From Demequina sediminis (lineage in GTDB: Bacteria > Actinomycetota > Actinomycetes > Actinomycetales > Demequinaceae): a stretch of 64,000 nucleotides of DNA. The position numbers and the translations under genes were made by a program. How positions within the stretch are numbered: the stretch's first letter is position 1; each line of letters opens with the position of its first letter. The notes beneath the pieces are model-generated. The model did no database searches and was not told where the DNA came from. It saw nothing but the letters and a program-made list of their open reading frames with translations. The stretch lies in the NCBI RefSeq assembly GCF_030296675.1, contig NZ_AP027736.1, positions 2,294,001-2,358,000 of the forward strand, read 5' to 3'. Below are positions 25,837 to 34,492 of this stretch, in pieces.

Positions 25837-26502
25837 CTACGGCCGCTGCGCGAAGCGCTCGAGCAGCTCACCCTCGCCCGCGACCACCAGCAGGTCCTCG
25901 GGGCCGACCATCGTGTGCGGAGTCGCGTACTCGAAGTCGCGTCCGGCGCCCTTGACGCCGATCACGTGGACGCCGTACTTGCCCTGCAGGTCGAGCTTGT
26001 CGAGCGTGAAGTGATGCGTCTCCTTGGGCGGGCGCATCTTGACGATCGTGAAGCCGTCCTCGATCTCGATGTAGTCGAGCATCTTCCCGCCCACGGAGTG
26101 CGCGACGCGCGCGCCCGCATCGGACTCGGGAAGGACCACGTGATGCGCCCCGATGCGCTCGAGGATGCGCTTGTGCTCCACCGAGGTCGCCTTGGCCCAG
26201 ATCTCGGGGATTCCGATGTCCACCAGGTTGCCCGTGATGAGCACCGAGGCCTCGAGCGACGTGCCCACGCCCACCACGGCGGCCGCGAAGTCCGCCGCGC
26301 CGATCTGCTCGAGCGCGCGAGGATCCGCGCCGTCCGCCTCAACACACGGCAGCCTCTTGGACCAGCGCTCGACCACCGCCGGGTCGCGCTCGACGGCGAG
26401 CACGTCCACGTCCATCGTGTCGAGGGTGTCCGCGAGCGCGGAGCCGAAGCGGCCGAGGCCAAAGACGAGGACGCCCGAGCGGTCGGTGTCGTTGCTAGCC
26501 AA
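25837..26502 (-). CDS. TrkA/KtrA-type potassium channel regulatory subunit
   Basis: Cytoplasmic gating subunit of 221 residues for the adjacent potassium channel. An N-terminal RCK Rossmann domain (VLVFGLGRFGSALADTL, acidic VERDP at the end of strand 2) binds nucleotide, and a TrkA-C domain follows at about 140-221. Its start lies inside the 3' end of the channel gene (8-base overlap), so the two are co-translated. Confidence 0.9.
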   Translation of the reverse strand: MASNDTDRSGVLVFGLGRFGSALADTLDTMDVDVLAVERDPAVVERWSKRLPCVEADGADPRALEQIGAADFAAAVVGVGTSLEASVLITGNLVDIGIPEIWAKATSVEHKRILERIGAHHVVLPESDAGARVAHSVGGKMLDYIEIEDGFTIVKMRPPKETHHFTLDKLDLQGKYGVHVIGVKGAGRDFEYATPHTMVGPEDLLVVAGEGELLERFAQRP

Positions 26503-27865
26503 TGATCGGCCTTTCTGACGGGTACCGGATGACGCGCCGGTGCCGGTTGAGCATGAGGGCGGAGGCCAGCGTGAGCGAGCCCACGCGTCCCACGTACATC
26601 ATCACAATCAAGGTCATCTTCGCATCGTCGTCGATGCTCCCGGTGATGCCGGTCGACAGGCCGCACGTCGCGAACGCCGAGACAACCTCGTACAGGGAGC
26701 GATCGAGGGGGATGTCGGTCTGCCACATGAAGATTGCCGTGCCGAGGAGCACGACCCCGGCGCTTGCGAGGGTGATCGCCACGGCGACGCGCAGGACCTC
26801 GGTGCCGACTCGCTTGCCGAACGCCTCCATGTCGCGGCGGCCGCGAGCCTCGGCCCACGCCGCGAGCACCAGCACCGCGAGGGTCGTGACGCGGATTCCT
26901 CCCGCGGTGCCGCCCGAACCGCCACCGATGAACATCAGCACGTCCTCGAGCAGCCAGGTCTGTTCACGCGCGAGCCCGATATCGAATGATGCGAATCCAC
27001 CCGAGCGCTGGTTGATCGACTGGAAGAATACGTTTCCGATGGTCTGCGCTGTGCTCGCCGATCCCAGCGTGAGCGGGTTGGACCACTCGAAGAGCGCGAG
27101 CAGGCCGGCGGAGAGGAACGACAGTACGGCGATGGTGACGAGAGTGAGCTTCGTGTGCAGGGTCCACTTCGAGGGGCGTCGCTCGCGCAACAGGTTGAGG
27201 TAGACCGGATACCCGAGCGCGCCGATCAGGACGCCGAGCCCGATGGGCACGAGCATCCACAGGTCCCCCGAGTAGGGGTAGAGGCCCACGGGGTCAGGAG
27301 AGAACCCTGCGTTGTTGAACGACGAGACCCCGTAGAAGAGTGAGTAGCCCACGGACTTGTGCCAGCCGTAGTCGAGGGTCAGGAAGCGGGGGATAAGCAC
27401 CGCGGCGATCGTGAGCTCGACGGTGGTCGACACCACGACGACCGTGCGGAGGAGTGAGCCGAGATCGCCGAGCCCTGAGGCACGGCTTTCATCCGCTGCC
27501 AGGAGTCGCTGTGTGAGGCCGATCCTGCGGGAGATCGCGAGGCCCGCAAGCGAGGCGAGCGTCATAATGCCGAGTCCGCCGACCTTGACCGCGACCCCAA
27601 CGATCGCGAGCCCCCAGGGCGACCAGAAGGTGCCCATGTCGACGGTGCTGAGCCCGGTCACACAGACCGCCGAGGTCGCGACGAACAGCGCGTCCATGAA
27701 GGGTGCACGCTCGCCGTCCGCCGTGGCGGCGGGAAGCGACAAGAGCCCCGCGAAGATCAGGATCGCCAGGGCGAATCCGCCCAGCGTGAGCCGGGCGGGG
27801 GACTCGAGCGCGACGCGATCGAACCAGGCGCGGAAGCGGTCGCGCGCCGTGCGCAGGCTCTCCAT
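26495..27865 (-). CDS. TrkH/KtrB-type potassium uptake channel
   Basis: Integral membrane channel subunit of 456 residues with the fourfold membrane-pore-membrane layout of the SKT family. Pore-loop segments include TSAVCVTGLSTVDMGTFW, YGVSSFNNAGFSPDP, GGGSGGTAGGIRVTTL and FATCGLSTGIT, each with the conserved Gly. It forms an operon with the TrkA-type gene. It may be sodium-dependent like Ktr; this cannot be settled from sequence alone. Confidence 0.9.
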   Translation of the reverse strand: MESLRTARDRFRAWFDRVALESPARLTLGGFALAILIFAGLLSLPAATADGERAPFMDALFVATSAVCVTGLSTVDMGTFWSPWGLAIVGVAVKVGGLGIMTLASLAGLAISRRIGLTQRLLAADESRASGLGDLGSLLRTVVVVSTTVELTIAAVLIPRFLTLDYGWHKSVGYSLFYGVSSFNNAGFSPDPVGLYPYSGDLWMLVPIGLGVLIGALGYPVYLNLLRERRPSKWTLHTKLTLVTIAVLSFLSAGLLALFEWSNPLTLGSASTAQTIGNVFFQSINQRSGGFASFDIGLAREQTWLLEDVLMFIGGGSGGTAGGIRVTTLAVLVLAAWAEARGRRDMEAFGKRVGTEVLRVAVAITLASAGVVLLGTAIFMWQTDIPLDRSLYEVVSAFATCGLSTGITGSIDDDAKMTLIVMMYVGRVGSLTLASALMLNRHRRVIRYPSERPIIG

Positions 27866-27953
27866 CCGTCTCCCTGTTCCGGGGGCCAGGCGGCTCCCCT
27901 GCGTCCGCGCGCGAGCGCGGTGTCACCCCACATCATCGACAGGTTTCCCACAC

Positions 27954-27984
27954 TTCACAACTGTCACTTCTGCCCCTACAGTTG
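27954..27984 (+). promoter_or_regulatory. Promoter with dyad upstream of bldC-like gene
   Basis: TTCACA (27954-27959) and TACAGT (27977-27982) form a sigma-70-type promoter with a 17-base spacer. The exact 7-base inverted repeat CAACTGT/ACAGTTG (27958-27964 and 27978-27984) overlaps both boxes and is a possible operator. Autoregulation by the BldC-like protein is speculative. Confidence 0.5.
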
Positions 27985-28040
27985 AAGAAGCTTCAGGCCG
28001 ATAGATGCGCCAGACGCTTTCGAAGAGGGACGAGACGATC

Positions 28041-28274
28041 ATGGCCGACACACCCCGCACGACGTTTCTCACCGTGGCCGAAGTGGCCGACATGGTGAGG
28101 GTGTCGCGCATGACGGTGTACCGCTGGGTGCACGCGGGCGAGCTGCCTGCCGTGCGGTTCGGGCGTTCGTTCCGCGTGCCGCAGCAGGCGGTCGAGCAGT
28201 TCATGGAGCAGGCCGCCCTCGCAGGCGGCATTCCGGTCGAGGATGACGGCAGGGCCACGGGCACGGTAGGCTAG
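28041..28274 (+). CDS. BldC-like small MerR-type DNA-binding protein
   Basis: A 77-residue DNA-binding protein made almost only of a winged helix-turn-helix: FLTVAEVADMVRVSRMTVYR, WVHAGELPAVRFGR, SFRVPQQAVEQFM. This is the form of Streptomyces BldC, which binds direct repeats cooperatively and controls development genes. Actinobacteria generally carry one copy. I use the ATG at 28041 because homologues begin just before the helix-turn-helix. Confidence 0.85.
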   Translation: MADTPRTTFLTVAEVADMVRVSRMTVYRWVHAGELPAVRFGRSFRVPQQAVEQFMEQAALAGGIPVEDDGRATGTVG

Positions 28275-28361
28275 GCCCTTGTCTGTCGCGTCCGGCGCGG
28301 CCTGGACGCCGGCGTGCCGAGGTACGCTCCGCAAAAGCTGCAATCGAATGAGGTAGGTTCC

Positions 28362-28460
28362 GTGGGATCCATCATCAAGAAGCGTCGCAAGCGCATGTCG
28401 AAGAAGAAGCACCGCAAGCTGCTTCGCAAGACGCGTCACCAGCGCCGCAACAAGAAGTAG
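28362..28460 (+). CDS. Ribosomal protein bS22 (AURKAIP1/COX24 domain)
   Basis: A tiny, very basic 32-residue protein: GTG GGA TCC start, then SIIKKRRKRMSKKKHRKLL and a tail RKTRHQRRNKK. It matches the actinobacterial 30S protein bS22 seen in mycobacterial ribosomes, where it sits near the mRNA decoding region. GAGGTAG upstream serves as ribosome-binding site. A terminator hairpin follows at 28474. Such small genes are often missed in automatic annotation. Confidence 0.88.
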   Translation: MGSIIKKRRKRMSKKKHRKLLRKTRHQRRNKK

Positions 28461-28473
28461 AGCCTCGCGCTCC

Positions 28474-28508
28474 GACGCCCGTCTCGCCACCCGGCGGGGC
28501 GGGCGTTC
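28474..28508 (+). terminator. Hairpin terminator after bS22
   Basis: GACGCCCGTCTCGCC pairs with GGCGGGGCGGGCGTTC (two mismatched or G-T positions) around a 4-base loop, followed by TTGCGTT. It lies 14 bases after the stop and would also separate the gene from the convergent HAD phosphatase gene. Confidence 0.6.
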
Positions 28509-28551
28509 TTGCGTTCCCAGGTGCGCGCGTCGGCAGCGGGACGATGCGCGG

Positions 28552-29418
28552 CTACAGTTCGCGCGACTCGTCCGGGTGGGCGGTGGTGGGCGCTGCGGCC
28601 GGCCGGCGCAAAATCCCACGGACGAGAGCACGGAGCGCGTTCTTGATTCCGCGCGTCACCTGAATCGTGACCCACGCGGCACCCGTGACCGAGGATTTCA
28701 CGATCCCGCGACGGCCGTGCTTGTTGCGCTTGCGGAACTCGCGGATCGGCCAGCCCTGCTCGTGCGCGAGGCGGCGCATGCGGGGATCGGGGTTGATCGC
28801 GCACGGGTGGCCGACCGTCGAGAGCATCGGGCCGTCATTGACGGAGTCTCCGTAGGCATGGCTGGCGGCGAGGTCGATCCCGCGCTCCGCCGCGAGGCGC
28901 TCGACGGCATCGGCTTTGCGCGGGCCGTGCAAGAAGTCGCCCTCGAGGCGGCCCGTGTAGTGGCCGTTGACGTGCTCGGCGACCGTGCCGAGCGCCCCGG
29001 TCGCCCCAATCCTGCGCGCGAGCATGCGCCCGATCTCGATGGGGGATGCCGTCACCAGCCACACCTCGTGACCCTGGGCGAGGTGCTCGTCGATGATCTC
29101 CTTAGTGCCGGGGAAGACGCGGCTCGCGAGGAGCTCGTCGTAGACCTCCTCGCCCACCGCGGTCATCTCCGCGACGGACCAGCCGCGGATGATGCCGAGT
29201 CCCTGGCTGCGGACCCTGTCCATCTGCTCCTTGGACTCGCCGAACAACACGTAGGAGGCCTGCTCATAGCCGAGCTTGAGGATGTCGCGAAACGTGAAGT
29301 AGTCGCGCTGCCACAGGCCGCGCGCGATGTGGAAGGCACTCGCACCGCGGATCACCGTGTTGTCGACGTCGAAGAACGCCGCGACCCGGGGAGCGGTGCT
29401 GGCGGCATCGGAGGTCAC
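28552..29418 (-). CDS. HAD-IB family phosphatase (SerB-like)
   Basis: Cytoplasmic phosphohydrolase of 288 residues. Motif I is FFDVDNTVIRG (nucleophile Asp, with DVDNT in place of DxDxT), motif II VWLVTASPIEIG, motif III Lys in GPRKADAVERL, and motif IV YGDSVNDGPML. HAD-IB enzymes include phosphoserine phosphatase and glycerol-phosphate phosphatases; the substrate here is unknown. The C-terminal about 60 residues are basic and may contact the membrane. Confidence 0.85.
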   Translation of the reverse strand: MTSDAASTAPRVAAFFDVDNTVIRGASAFHIARGLWQRDYFTFRDILKLGYEQASYVLFGESKEQMDRVRSQGLGIIRGWSVAEMTAVGEEVYDELLASRVFPGTKEIIDEHLAQGHEVWLVTASPIEIGRMLARRIGATGALGTVAEHVNGHYTGRLEGDFLHGPRKADAVERLAAERGIDLAASHAYGDSVNDGPMLSTVGHPCAINPDPRMRRLAHEQGWPIREFRKRNKHGRRGIVKSSVTGAAWVTIQVTRGIKNALRALVRGILRRPAAAPTTAHPDESREL

Positions 29419-29444
29419 TCGTCAACTCTACCCACCGCCATCTC

Positions 29445-29564
29445 CGCGGCTCCGCCACACCGCGACCGCGGCATCGTCCCCTCATCCCCGCCGCGAGCGC
29501 CGACACGCCGACGACACGCCCAGCACCGTGTGGCGGAGCCGCGAATTCGTGTGGCGGAGCCGCG
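29445..29564. repeat. 16-base motif: two direct copies and one inverted copy
   Basis: GTGTGGCGGAGCCGCG occurs at 29528-29543 and 29549-29564, and its reverse complement at 29445-29460 (CGCGGCTCCGCCACAC). All three lie in the 196-base gap between the HAD and glutaredoxin-like genes. The inverted copy could pair with either direct copy, giving alternative hairpins. Confidence 0.75.
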
Positions 29565-29614
29565 GGGGAGGGGGCATGCCGGGGCAGAGAGCCGCAGCCG
29601 CCTAGGCTGAGGCC

Positions 29615-29851
29615 ATGCCCACCCGCGTGATGCTCTACACCCGCCCCGGCTGCCACCTGTGCGAGGACGCGCGCGGCGTGGTCGAGGCGACGTGCGCCGC
29701 GCTGGGCCAGGACTGGCTCGAGATCAACGTCGATTCCGACCCCGATCTCAAGGAGCGCTACGGCGACGAGGTGCCGGTCGCGACGGTCGACGGAGAGGTC
29801 GTGGGCTTCTGGCACATCGATCCCGAGAGGCTGCGCTCGGCACTTGTGTAG
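29615..29851 (+). CDS. Glutaredoxin-like protein
   Basis: A 78-residue thioredoxin-fold protein with redox motif CHLC (YTRPGCHLCEDARGVVEAT) and cis-Pro in EVPVATVDGEVVGFW. Family members act as small thiol reductants, but the partner is unknown. It begins a run of genes that leads into the TlpA-CcdA-ResB-CcsB cluster, an order often seen in Actinobacteria, so a link to cytochrome maturation is plausible. Confidence 0.85.
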   Translation: MPTRVMLYTRPGCHLCEDARGVVEATCAALGQDWLEINVDSDPDLKERYGDEVPVATVDGEVVGFWHIDPERLRSALV

Positions 29852-29870
29852 GTGGGAGACAATAGGCGTC

Positions 29871-30500
29871 ATGCCCCGCGTCCATGTCCTGCGCCATGGC
29901 CACGTGCACAACCCGGATGGTGTGCTCTACGGCCGGCTTCCCGAGTTCCGCCTGTCCGACACCGGAGAGCGCATGGCACAGGCCGTCGCGGACCACCTGG
30001 TGGCCGCGTCCGAGCCGGTGGGCCGCGTGGTCTCCTCGCCGCTGCTGCGCGCTCAGCAGACCGCCGCGCCGGTCGCGGCCGCGTACGGGCTCGAGATCGC
30101 GACGGACGACCGCCTGATCGAGGCAGACAACGCCTTCGCGGGCGGGCCCACCCCCACACCGCTCGCCCTCGCGCACCCGCGCCACTGGTGGCTGCTGCGC
30201 AACCCGTGGAGGCCGTCGTGGGGCGAGCCCTACCGCGAGCAGGCCGCGCGCATGCGCGCCGCGATCGTCGACGCCGCCGCCGCGAACCCCGACTCCGCCA
30301 CGGTGCTCGTGAGCCACCAGCTGCCCATCTGGGTCGCGCGCATCGACGCCGAGGGCCGCTCGTTCCTCCACGACCCCCGCTCGCGCCAGTGCGCGCTTGC
30401 GTCCCTCACGAGCTTCGACGTCGACCTCGCACCGGACGCCCCCCGCGTCACCTTCGCGGGTTACTCGACGCCCGCGGCGCACATCGGGGTCCCCCGATGA
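29871..30500 (+). CDS. Histidine phosphatase superfamily protein
   Basis: A 209-residue phosphoglycerate-mutase-like phosphatase. The catalytic motif is LRHGHVHNPDGVLYGRLP, the second His is in VLVSHQLPIWVARI, and SSPLLRAQQTA supplies the conserved Arg. I chose the ATG at 29871 because family members begin directly before the RHG motif. It overlaps the TlpA start by four bases. Substrate unknown. Confidence 0.88.
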   Translation: MPRVHVLRHGHVHNPDGVLYGRLPEFRLSDTGERMAQAVADHLVAASEPVGRVVSSPLLRAQQTAAPVAAAYGLEIATDDRLIEADNAFAGGPTPTPLALAHPRHWWLLRNPWRPSWGEPYREQAARMRAAIVDAAAANPDSATVLVSHQLPIWVARIDAEGRSFLHDPRSRQCALASLTSFDVDLAPDAPRVTFAGYSTPAAHIGVPR

Positions 30501-31072
30501 GCCGCACCGCACGGCTCGCGGTGCTCGCCGCGATCGTGCTCGCGATCGTGCTCACCCTCGCGGCGTGCGCGCCGGGCGAGGCGCCCGAATCCCCCGGGTA
30601 CGTGTCGGGTGACGGCACCGTGACGGTGCTGGGCGGTGAGGGCGATCCCGTCGCTCTCGCGGGGACCGCTTTCGACGGCAGCGAGGTCGACATCGCGGAC
30701 TTCCGCGGCCAGGTGGTGCTCATCAACACGTGGTACGCAGCGTGCCCGCCGTGCCGCGCCGAGGCGCCCGCGCTCGCCGAGATCGACGCGCGCGACGACG
30801 TCCAGATCGTGGGCGTCAACGGCAGGGACGATGCCCCGACCGCCGAGGCCTTTGAGCGCACCTTCGGCATCACGTATCCGAGCATCGACGACTCGAACGG
30901 CGCGGCCACCGCCGCTCTCCAGGGAATCGTCGCGATGAACGCGGTTCCGACCACGCTCGTGCTCGACACCGAGGGGCGGCTGCATGCGCGGATCATCGGC
31001 ACGGTCGATGAGTCCACGCTGCGTTCGCTGATCGACGAGGCCGCCGGATCGGCGAGCGAGGCCGCCGCGTGA
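30497..31072 (+). CDS. TlpA-family thiol-disulfide oxidoreductase (lipoprotein)
   Basis: Extracytoplasmic thioredoxin of 191 residues for cytochrome c maturation. The signal peptide ends in a lipobox (LTLAACAPG), so it is probably lipid-anchored. The active site is WYAACPPCRAEAP, with cis-Pro at AVPTTLVLD. It is coupled by ATGA/GTGA overlaps to the phosphatase and to ccdA. The island homologue at 6223 uses a membrane span instead of a lipobox. Confidence 0.9.
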   Translation: MSRTARLAVLAAIVLAIVLTLAACAPGEAPESPGYVSGDGTVTVLGGEGDPVALAGTAFDGSEVDIADFRGQVVLINTWYAACPPCRAEAPALAEIDARDDVQIVGVNGRDDAPTAEAFERTFGITYPSIDDSNGAATAALQGIVAMNAVPTTLVLDTEGRLHARIIGTVDESTLRSLIDEAAGSASEAAA

Positions 31073-31833
31073 GCGGGCTTGCCCTCGACGGCTCGTTCGC
31101 CGGCATCGCGCTGTCGGGGTCGATGCTGCTCGCGGTGCTCGTCGCGATCCTCGCCGGGCTCGTGAGCTTTGCCTCGCCGTGCGTCGTGCCGCTCGTGCCC
31201 GGGTACCTGGGCTACGTGTCGGGTATGGCCGGCGCGGGCGGGACGGGCAAGACCTCGCGGCCCAAGCTCGTCGCGGGTGCCGTGCTGTTCGTGCTGGGCT
31301 TCTCGGCGGTCTTCGTGACGCTCGGATTCCTTGCCTCGTCTCTGGGCGCCGCACTCACCCCGTACCTCACGATCATCACGCGCGTGCTCGGCGTGATCGT
31401 CATCCTGCTGGGCTTCGCCTTCATGGGCGCGATGCCGTTCCTGCAGTCCGAGAAGCGCCTTCACGTGAGTCCCACCGCGGGCCTCGCGGGCGCCCCCGTG
31501 CTGGGTGTCGCGTTCGGGCTCGGCTGGACCCCGTGCATCGGCCCCACGCTTGCCGCGGTGTTCACGCTCAGCCTGTCCGAGGCGACCCAGGGACGCGGGG
31601 TCGCGCTCGCGGTCGCGTACTCTATCGGACTCGGCCTGCCGTTCATCCTGCTCGCGGTGTTGTTCGAGCGCTCGGGCCGGGTGTTGGGCTGGCTGCGACG
31701 CTGGCGGCTGCCGCTCATGCGCGCGGGCGGGGCGATGCTCATCGTGTTGGGCGTGCTGCTCGTGACGGGGCTGTGGGAGCGCCTCACGGGGCTGCTGCAG
31801 GGCTGGATCGACGGCTTCTGGGTGGCGGTCTGA
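31069..31833 (+). CDS. ccdA: CcdA cytochrome c biogenesis membrane protein
   Basis: Six-span thiol-electron conduit of 254 residues. Its Cys-Pro motifs are ASPCVVPLVPGYLGYV and GWTPCIGPTLAAV. GTG start at 31069. It feeds electrons to the TlpA protein encoded upstream. It is intact and is the paralogue of the island gene at 6894. Confidence 0.93.
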   Translation: MSGLALDGSFAGIALSGSMLLAVLVAILAGLVSFASPCVVPLVPGYLGYVSGMAGAGGTGKTSRPKLVAGAVLFVLGFSAVFVTLGFLASSLGAALTPYLTIITRVLGVIVILLGFAFMGAMPFLQSEKRLHVSPTAGLAGAPVLGVAFGLGWTPCIGPTLAAVFTLSLSEATQGRGVALAVAYSIGLGLPFILLAVLFERSGRVLGWLRRWRLPLMRAGGAMLIVLGVLLVTGLWERLTGLLQGWIDGFWVAV

Positions 31834-33458
31834 TGGCGCGCCTCAAGCTCGACAACTACGTGGTGCCCGAGGCGCCGCGGCTGGGCGTGCGTGGGTGGCT
31901 GCGATGGATGTGGCGCCAGGTCACGAGCATGCGCGTGGCGATCATCCTGTTGGTGCTGCTCGCGCTCGCGTCCATTCCGGGATCGGTGCTGCCGCAGTGG
32001 CCTCAGGATGCCGCCGCCACGCGCGGCTTCATCGCCGCCAACCCGTTCTGGGGTCCGCTACTCGACACGCTGGGCTTCCTCGACGTGTTCGGCTCGGCGT
32101 GGTTCACCGCGATCTACCTGCTGCTCTTCGCGTCGCTGATCGGCTGCATCACGCCCCGCACGCTCCACCACTGGCGCGAGCTGCGCCGTCCGGTCGCCGC
32201 GACCCCGCGCCGCCTCGACCGCTACGCGTCGCGTGGTCCCGTCACCGTGTCGGTCTCGGCGGACGATGCCGCGGCACGGGTGGGTGCGCACCTGCGCCCC
32301 CGCGCGGGCTGGCTGGGCGCCCTCACGGGCTACCGTGTGCGCATCGACCGTCGCGAGCGCGCGGACGGCACCCCCGAGGTGGCGCTCGCGGCCGAGACGG
32401 GCCACGTCCGCGAGGTCGGCAACCTGGTCTTCCACGCGGCCCTCGTGGGTGTGCTGCTCGCGATGGGCGCCGGCTCGCTGCTCACGTATCGCGGCCAGGC
32501 GATCATCGTCGAGGGACGGTCCTTCACGAACGCGGTGGTCGCCTACGACACCTTCGACGCGGGGCGGCTGTTCAACCCCGCGTCGCTTGACCCCTTCACG
32601 CTGCGCCTCGACACCTTCGACGCGGTCTTCGACGATGCGGGCCGTGCGCTGGACTTCACCGCGCACGTGACCTACACCGCGCCCGGTGCCGATCCGGTGG
32701 CCGCAGAGGTGGCGGTCAACTACCCGCTCGAGGTCAACGGCGCGAAGGTCTACCTGCAGGGCAACGGCTTCGCCCCGGTGATGACCGTGCGCGACCCCGC
32801 CGGCGAGGTCGCGTTCTCGGGACCCGTGCCGTTCCTCCCGCAGGACGCGGTGTACACGTCCTCGGGAGTCATCAAGGCGCCCGACGTGACGGTGGGCGAG
32901 CAGCTGGGCTTCAAGGCCACGCTCTACCCGAGTGCGGTGGAGGGACCGTTCGCGATCGGCTCGGTGCATCCCGACCCCGCCAATCCCGTCATCACGATGC
33001 TCGCCTTCGAGGGCGACCTGGGTCTCGACGAGGGCGTGCCGCAGAACGTGTACCGGCTCGACGAGTCGCAGTTGAGCCCCGTGCGCGGCGACGACGGCCA
33101 GCCGCTCACGCTGCGCCTCGCGCTGGGCGACACCGTCGAGCTGCCGAGCGGCGCGACCGTCTCGTTCGAGGAGCTGCCGCGGTTCGTGGCGCTCGATTTG
33201 CGCGCGGATCCGTCGCTGCCGTGGCTGCTCGTGGCCGCGGTGCTCACGCTCGCGGGCCTCGCGACGTCGCTGTTCGCGTCGCGCCGGCGGCTGTGGATGG
33301 TCGCGCGTGAGGTCGACGGAACTACAGTGGTGACCGGCGCCGCGCTCGCGCCGGCCCACGACACCGCCGTGATGGAGGCCCTCGAGCGCGCGCTCGCGGT
33401 GGCGTCGGGTGGGGAGCCGGACGCCGCGCGTGACCCAGGGGAGAGGGAGCACCAATGA
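31833..33458 (+). CDS. resB: ResB cytochrome c biogenesis protein
   Basis: System II component of 541 residues. Early spans are VAIILLVLLALASIPGSVLP and WFTAIYLLLFASLIGCITP. The sequence NLVFHAALVGVLLAMGAG is followed by the large extracytoplasmic domain and a last span (LPWLLVAAVLTLAGLATSLF). The start overlaps the ccdA stop (TGATG), and the stop overlaps ccsB. No defect seen, unlike the island copy. Confidence 0.92.
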   Translation: MARLKLDNYVVPEAPRLGVRGWLRWMWRQVTSMRVAIILLVLLALASIPGSVLPQWPQDAAATRGFIAANPFWGPLLDTLGFLDVFGSAWFTAIYLLLFASLIGCITPRTLHHWRELRRPVAATPRRLDRYASRGPVTVSVSADDAAARVGAHLRPRAGWLGALTGYRVRIDRRERADGTPEVALAAETGHVREVGNLVFHAALVGVLLAMGAGSLLTYRGQAIIVEGRSFTNAVVAYDTFDAGRLFNPASLDPFTLRLDTFDAVFDDAGRALDFTAHVTYTAPGADPVAAEVAVNYPLEVNGAKVYLQGNGFAPVMTVRDPAGEVAFSGPVPFLPQDAVYTSSGVIKAPDVTVGEQLGFKATLYPSAVEGPFAIGSVHPDPANPVITMLAFEGDLGLDEGVPQNVYRLDESQLSPVRGDDGQPLTLRLALGDTVELPSGATVSFEELPRFVALDLRADPSLPWLLVAAVLTLAGLATSLFASRRRLWMVAREVDGTTVVTGAALAPAHDTAVMEALERALAVASGGEPDAARDPGEREHQ

Positions 33459-34489
33459 ACGTCACCGATCTGAGCGTGATGGCGCTGTGGGGAGCGGCGA
33501 CGCTCTACGCGATCGCCATGGTCGCGCACGCGATCCGCCTCGCGCGCGTCGCCGATCAGCGCGCGGCCGCGCGGGTCGCGGTCGCGGCCGGGAGCGCCGC
33601 GTCCTCCGCGGAAGCCTCCGCGGGTGAGACGGGAGACGCGCCCGCTCCGGCATCGTCCGTCCGCACCGGACGCGCGTCCGTCGCCAAGCCGGCGGGCATC
33701 GCCCGATCGACCACCCTGGTGGGCGCCGTGTTGCACGGCGTGGGCCTGATCGCGCGCGGAATCGACGCCGGCCACGCGCCATGGTCGAACATGTACGAGT
33801 ACACGATCTCGGGCTCGTTCTTCGCGGTCGCCGTCTTCCTCATCGTGCAGCGCCGGCGCGACATCGCGTTCCTCGGCGCAGGTGTCACGGGGTTTGCCAC
33901 CGTCGCTCTCGGCATCGCGCTGACCGTGTTGTACGCGGACGTGAGCCCGCTGCCGCCCGCTCTCCAGAGCTACTGGCTGGTCATCCACGTGTCGATCGCG
34001 GTGCTCGTGACCGGCATCTTCATCGTGTCCTTCATCGCGACCGCGCTGCAGCTCATGCGCGACTACCGCGAGGAGGGCGAGCTGCCCGTCGAGGGTGGCC
34101 CGGTACGCCGCGCGTGGCGCCGCTGGCACAACCTGCTCGCGCGCTCGTACGACCGCGCGCGGTGGCTTGAGGCCGTGCCCTCCGCGACGTCGCTTGAGGC
34201 GCTGTCCTTCCGCCTCAACGCCGTGGGCTTCGTGCTGTGGACCTTCACGGTCATGGCGGGCGCGGTGTGGGCCGAGCACATCTGGGGCCGCTACTGGGGC
34301 TGGGATCCCAAGGAGGTGTGGAGCTTCGTGATCTGGGTGCTCTACGCCGCCTACCTGCACGCCCGCACCACGCAGGGATGGGCGGGGCGCCGCAGCGCGT
34401 GGCTCGCGATCGCGGGATTCGTGGCGCTCATCATGAACTTCACCGTGGTGAATCTCTACTTCCAGGGGCTGCATACCTATGCGGTTTGA
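33455..34489 (+). CDS. ccsB: CcsB/ResC haem lyase subunit
   Basis: Membrane protein of 344 residues, partner of ResB. The WWD haem-binding domain reads WGRYWGWDPKEVWSFVIW, and the His residues in SYWLVIHVSIAVL and GLHTYAV are conserved. It ends the chromosomal System II operon. The next gene, a glycosyltransferase, follows after three bases but is functionally unrelated. Confidence 0.92.
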   Translation: MNVTDLSVMALWGAATLYAIAMVAHAIRLARVADQRAAARVAVAAGSAASSAEASAGETGDAPAPASSVRTGRASVAKPAGIARSTTLVGAVLHGVGLIARGIDAGHAPWSNMYEYTISGSFFAVAVFLIVQRRRDIAFLGAGVTGFATVALGIALTVLYADVSPLPPALQSYWLVIHVSIAVLVTGIFIVSFIATALQLMRDYREEGELPVEGGPVRRAWRRWHNLLARSYDRARWLEAVPSATSLEALSFRLNAVGFVLWTFTVMAGAVWAEHIWGRYWGWDPKEVWSFVIWVLYAAYLHARTTQGWAGRRSAWLAIAGFVALIMNFTVVNLYFQGLHTYAV

Positions 34490-34492
34490 CGC

